From NCBI GenBank assembly GCA_017962845.1, contig JAGCUN010000043.1:1-64000 (forward strand): a stretch of DNA of 64,000 nucleotides. Reading direction: 5' to 3'. A program made the position numbers and the translations under genes. Below the pieces are notes generated by a model, which was not told where the DNA came from, made no database searches, and saw nothing but the letters and a program-made list of their open reading frames with translations. Shown piece by piece: positions 63,501 to 64,000 of this stretch. Source of the stretch: Bacteroidales bacterium (GTDB lineage Bacteria; Bacteroidota; Bacteroidia; Bacteroidales; WCHB1-69). Numbering within the stretch: position 1 is the first letter of the stretch; each line of letters begins with the position of its first letter.

Positions 63501-64000
63501 TCGAACTCACCATCAACGCACCGATGGCTGGCGAGGTGAGTTACTACAGCAAAGTATCTTCCGAAAGCAATTACGACTTCTTCCGTTTCTATTTGGACGG
63601 AGTTCAGATGGAAGAGCGTTCTGGCAACGGCAGCTGGGTGTTCTCCTCATGGCCGATTGAAGCGGGTGAGCACACCCTCAAATTTGAATATGAGAAAGAC
63701 TATTCGCAAAACAGCAACAGCGACTACGCTTGGGTGGACAACATCACTTTCCCGATGGGCGGCGAAATCGCTCCCGAACCGGAAGACCTCAACGACATCA
63801 GCCACAACGTGATCATCACTTCTGGCAACGGTGATGCTGATCTGAACCCTGGCGAGAGCATCGACCTTACCATCACCACTGAAAACCTCAGCGCCAACCC
63901 ATTCATCAACCTCACCTCTGTGCTGACCACCAGCTCACCGTACGCTACCATCACCAATGCCAATGAGACCATCTCTTATATCGGACCCAACTCCACCGCT
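60548..64000 (+). CDS. secreted C25 (gingipain-like) cysteine peptidase, 5' part
   Basis: The frame is open from ATG 60548 to the window end (1151 codons, no stop), so the C-terminus is missing. A signal peptide (MKKIAILIVCCLAGIFTMQAQ) precedes a propeptide-like region. The caspase-like C25 domain includes YVLLVGDQAQIP and DLYYFT. The catalytic His is H442 in SAHCSSAGWADP, and the catalytic Cys is C475 (after C474) in GNCCQSNKFEESECFGEA. The His-Cys spacing of 33 residues equals that of gingipain RgpB (H211, C244). Residues after about 600 are repeated Ig-like and jelly-roll domains (NPGETVTLTIVDEN, NPGESIDLTITTEN). A type IX sorting domain is expected beyond the window. Probably cotranscribed with the TPR gene. 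Confidence 0.88.
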   Translation, partial: MKKIAILIVCCLAGIFTMQAQQHRITSSTDNGITFTVTSGDLQVSEISTDAGVFTRLQLEGCSQLVDNVGQPELPMILKTIEIPVCGDVHVTATAGSVRTLTADELGITHDFYPTQPLYHKSYMGNKVFQKDATTYSRDANYALPLATISKAGIARDVCMADIRICPVQVNPVTKEVTIYDDITINVTYDDVNMAATRELKLKYGSAEFGRPAQLINTIESAQLRDALSTRPVKMLIIANDLFNGQLDAFAEWKRRKGFLVEVAYTGTIGTTTTAINSYIANQFNNATATNPAPTYVLLVGDQAQIPTYSGQSMNSHISDLYYFTQVGNDNVPDCYWGRFSAQTVAQLTPQIDKTLKYEQLTMGSDLSYLDRCVLVAGNDGGSSGDFGYSHANPAMHYFEDNYSATFFTTTDSYYNPHASSDATTIRTKLSNGTGYANYSAHCSSAGWADPAFQTSNISALTNTGKYGFMVGNCCQSNKFEESECFGEAIMRATNKGAVGYIGGTDYTYWDHDYYWAVGVRSGNLSTSCTNCNLTTYDANNLGAYDRMCHTHGEAFSNWFVTQGSINYAGNMAVQSKYGANDTYVKYYWEIYELMGDPSVMPWLGQPADMTIRVDNVAPVANTIEVVDGTTTIAVSTGAPYSYVALTHNLDLITAVLTDANGNCTLTFPALMAGETYELAASAQNYRTTFTTINAVAGEGARVTITDVAVTNNAQAVANAHLTLDVTIENRFPDAATNTVINAATTSNQITLTDATETVGTVNSGDELHLTASFALNVSNAISDGDIAPINFTVSYLSQGTAETTTYTFNLELVDALLAYVSDSHAIVGGNNDDIINPGETVTLTIVDENVGHATAQNVVSELSTYYNQTTITNGAINIGTVNAQAQCTSTFSISIGDNVPNGTLVPFYHHIYSTSNAALTRVDTIWLVVGEVTATETWESGDMSQFDWVSEGQYPWTVVNSGAYAGTYCARSGNYHVSSSNSQLELTINAPMAGEVSYYSKVSSESNYDFFRFYLDGVQMEERSGNGSWVFSSWPIEAGEHTLKFEYEKDYSQNSNSDYAWVDNITFPMGGEIAPEPEDLNDISHNVIITSGNGDADLNPGESIDLTITTENLSANPFINLTSVLTTSSPYATITNANETISYIGPNSTA

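Overview
The window looks like chromosomal DNA from a member of the Bacteroidota, most likely order Bacteroidales. Four things point there. Many genes are preceded by the Bacteroidota -7 promoter box TAnnTTTG, usually as TAnnTTTGC. A complete SprA/Sov gene (type IX secretion translocon) is present. Three secreted proteins fit that system: two carry a type A sorting domain and one is a gingipain-family peptidase. Several gene fusions and gene orders are typical of the phylum (MurF-Alr fusion; sigma-54 regulator-lptE-TPR-secG). The 5' edge holds the tail of a lysine-fermentation enzyme, which suggests an anaerobic amino-acid fermenter. I saw no rRNA, tRNA, CRISPR array or complete insertion sequence.

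Layout. 1-540: end of kdd, closed by a terminator. 613-9263: lipid kinase, then an unknown one-span membrane protein followed by dnaE and a PcrA/UvrD helicase. 9273-17554: an accessory-looking block in which a very large alpha-2-macroglobulin lipidless secreted protein is flanked by an Rpn-type nuclease gene (minus) and an ORF6N/phospholipase-D-like gene (plus). These two unrelated genes share a promoter repeat of about 165 bp in inverted orientation. 17667-24636: murF-alr, a type IX-sorted endonuclease I, a membrane methyltransferase, rplS and prfA. 24800-33434: two DUF4878 lipoproteins, a glycosyltransferase with pdxJ, pta, DUF1294, an EamA transporter, a sorted SGNH hydrolase, a WlbA/WbpB-like sugar dehydrogenase and dgt. 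33450-41385: sprA and ruvA, probably one minus-strand operon with dgt. 41560-45133: sigma-54 enhancer-binding protein, lptE, TPR protein, secG and a second EamA transporter. 45223-52902: two envelope or secreted proteins of unknown role, then ispH, an NhaD-type antiporter, a nucleotidyltransferase and a Na/Pi cotransporter. 53017-57984: a TolC-MacA-ATPase-lipoprotein-MacB permease cassette. 58142-64000: an orphan OmpR-type regulator, a TPR protein and a C25 peptidase running off the 3' edge.

Together the genes are mainly housekeeping (replication, repair, translation, peptidoglycan and isoprenoid synthesis) plus a strong envelope and secretion theme. SprA would export the endonuclease, the SGNH hydrolase and the C25 peptidase. 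LptE and SecG serve outer-membrane and inner-membrane assembly. The MacAB-TolC-like cassette is a separate efflux route.

The points most worth a second look are the inverted promoter repeats around the macroglobulin gene, an 8-bp tandem repeat in the presumed leader of ruvA-sprA, a lipoprotein that looks like a detached MacA C-terminal domain inside the efflux operon, and the unrecognised 510-residue protein upstream of dnaE.
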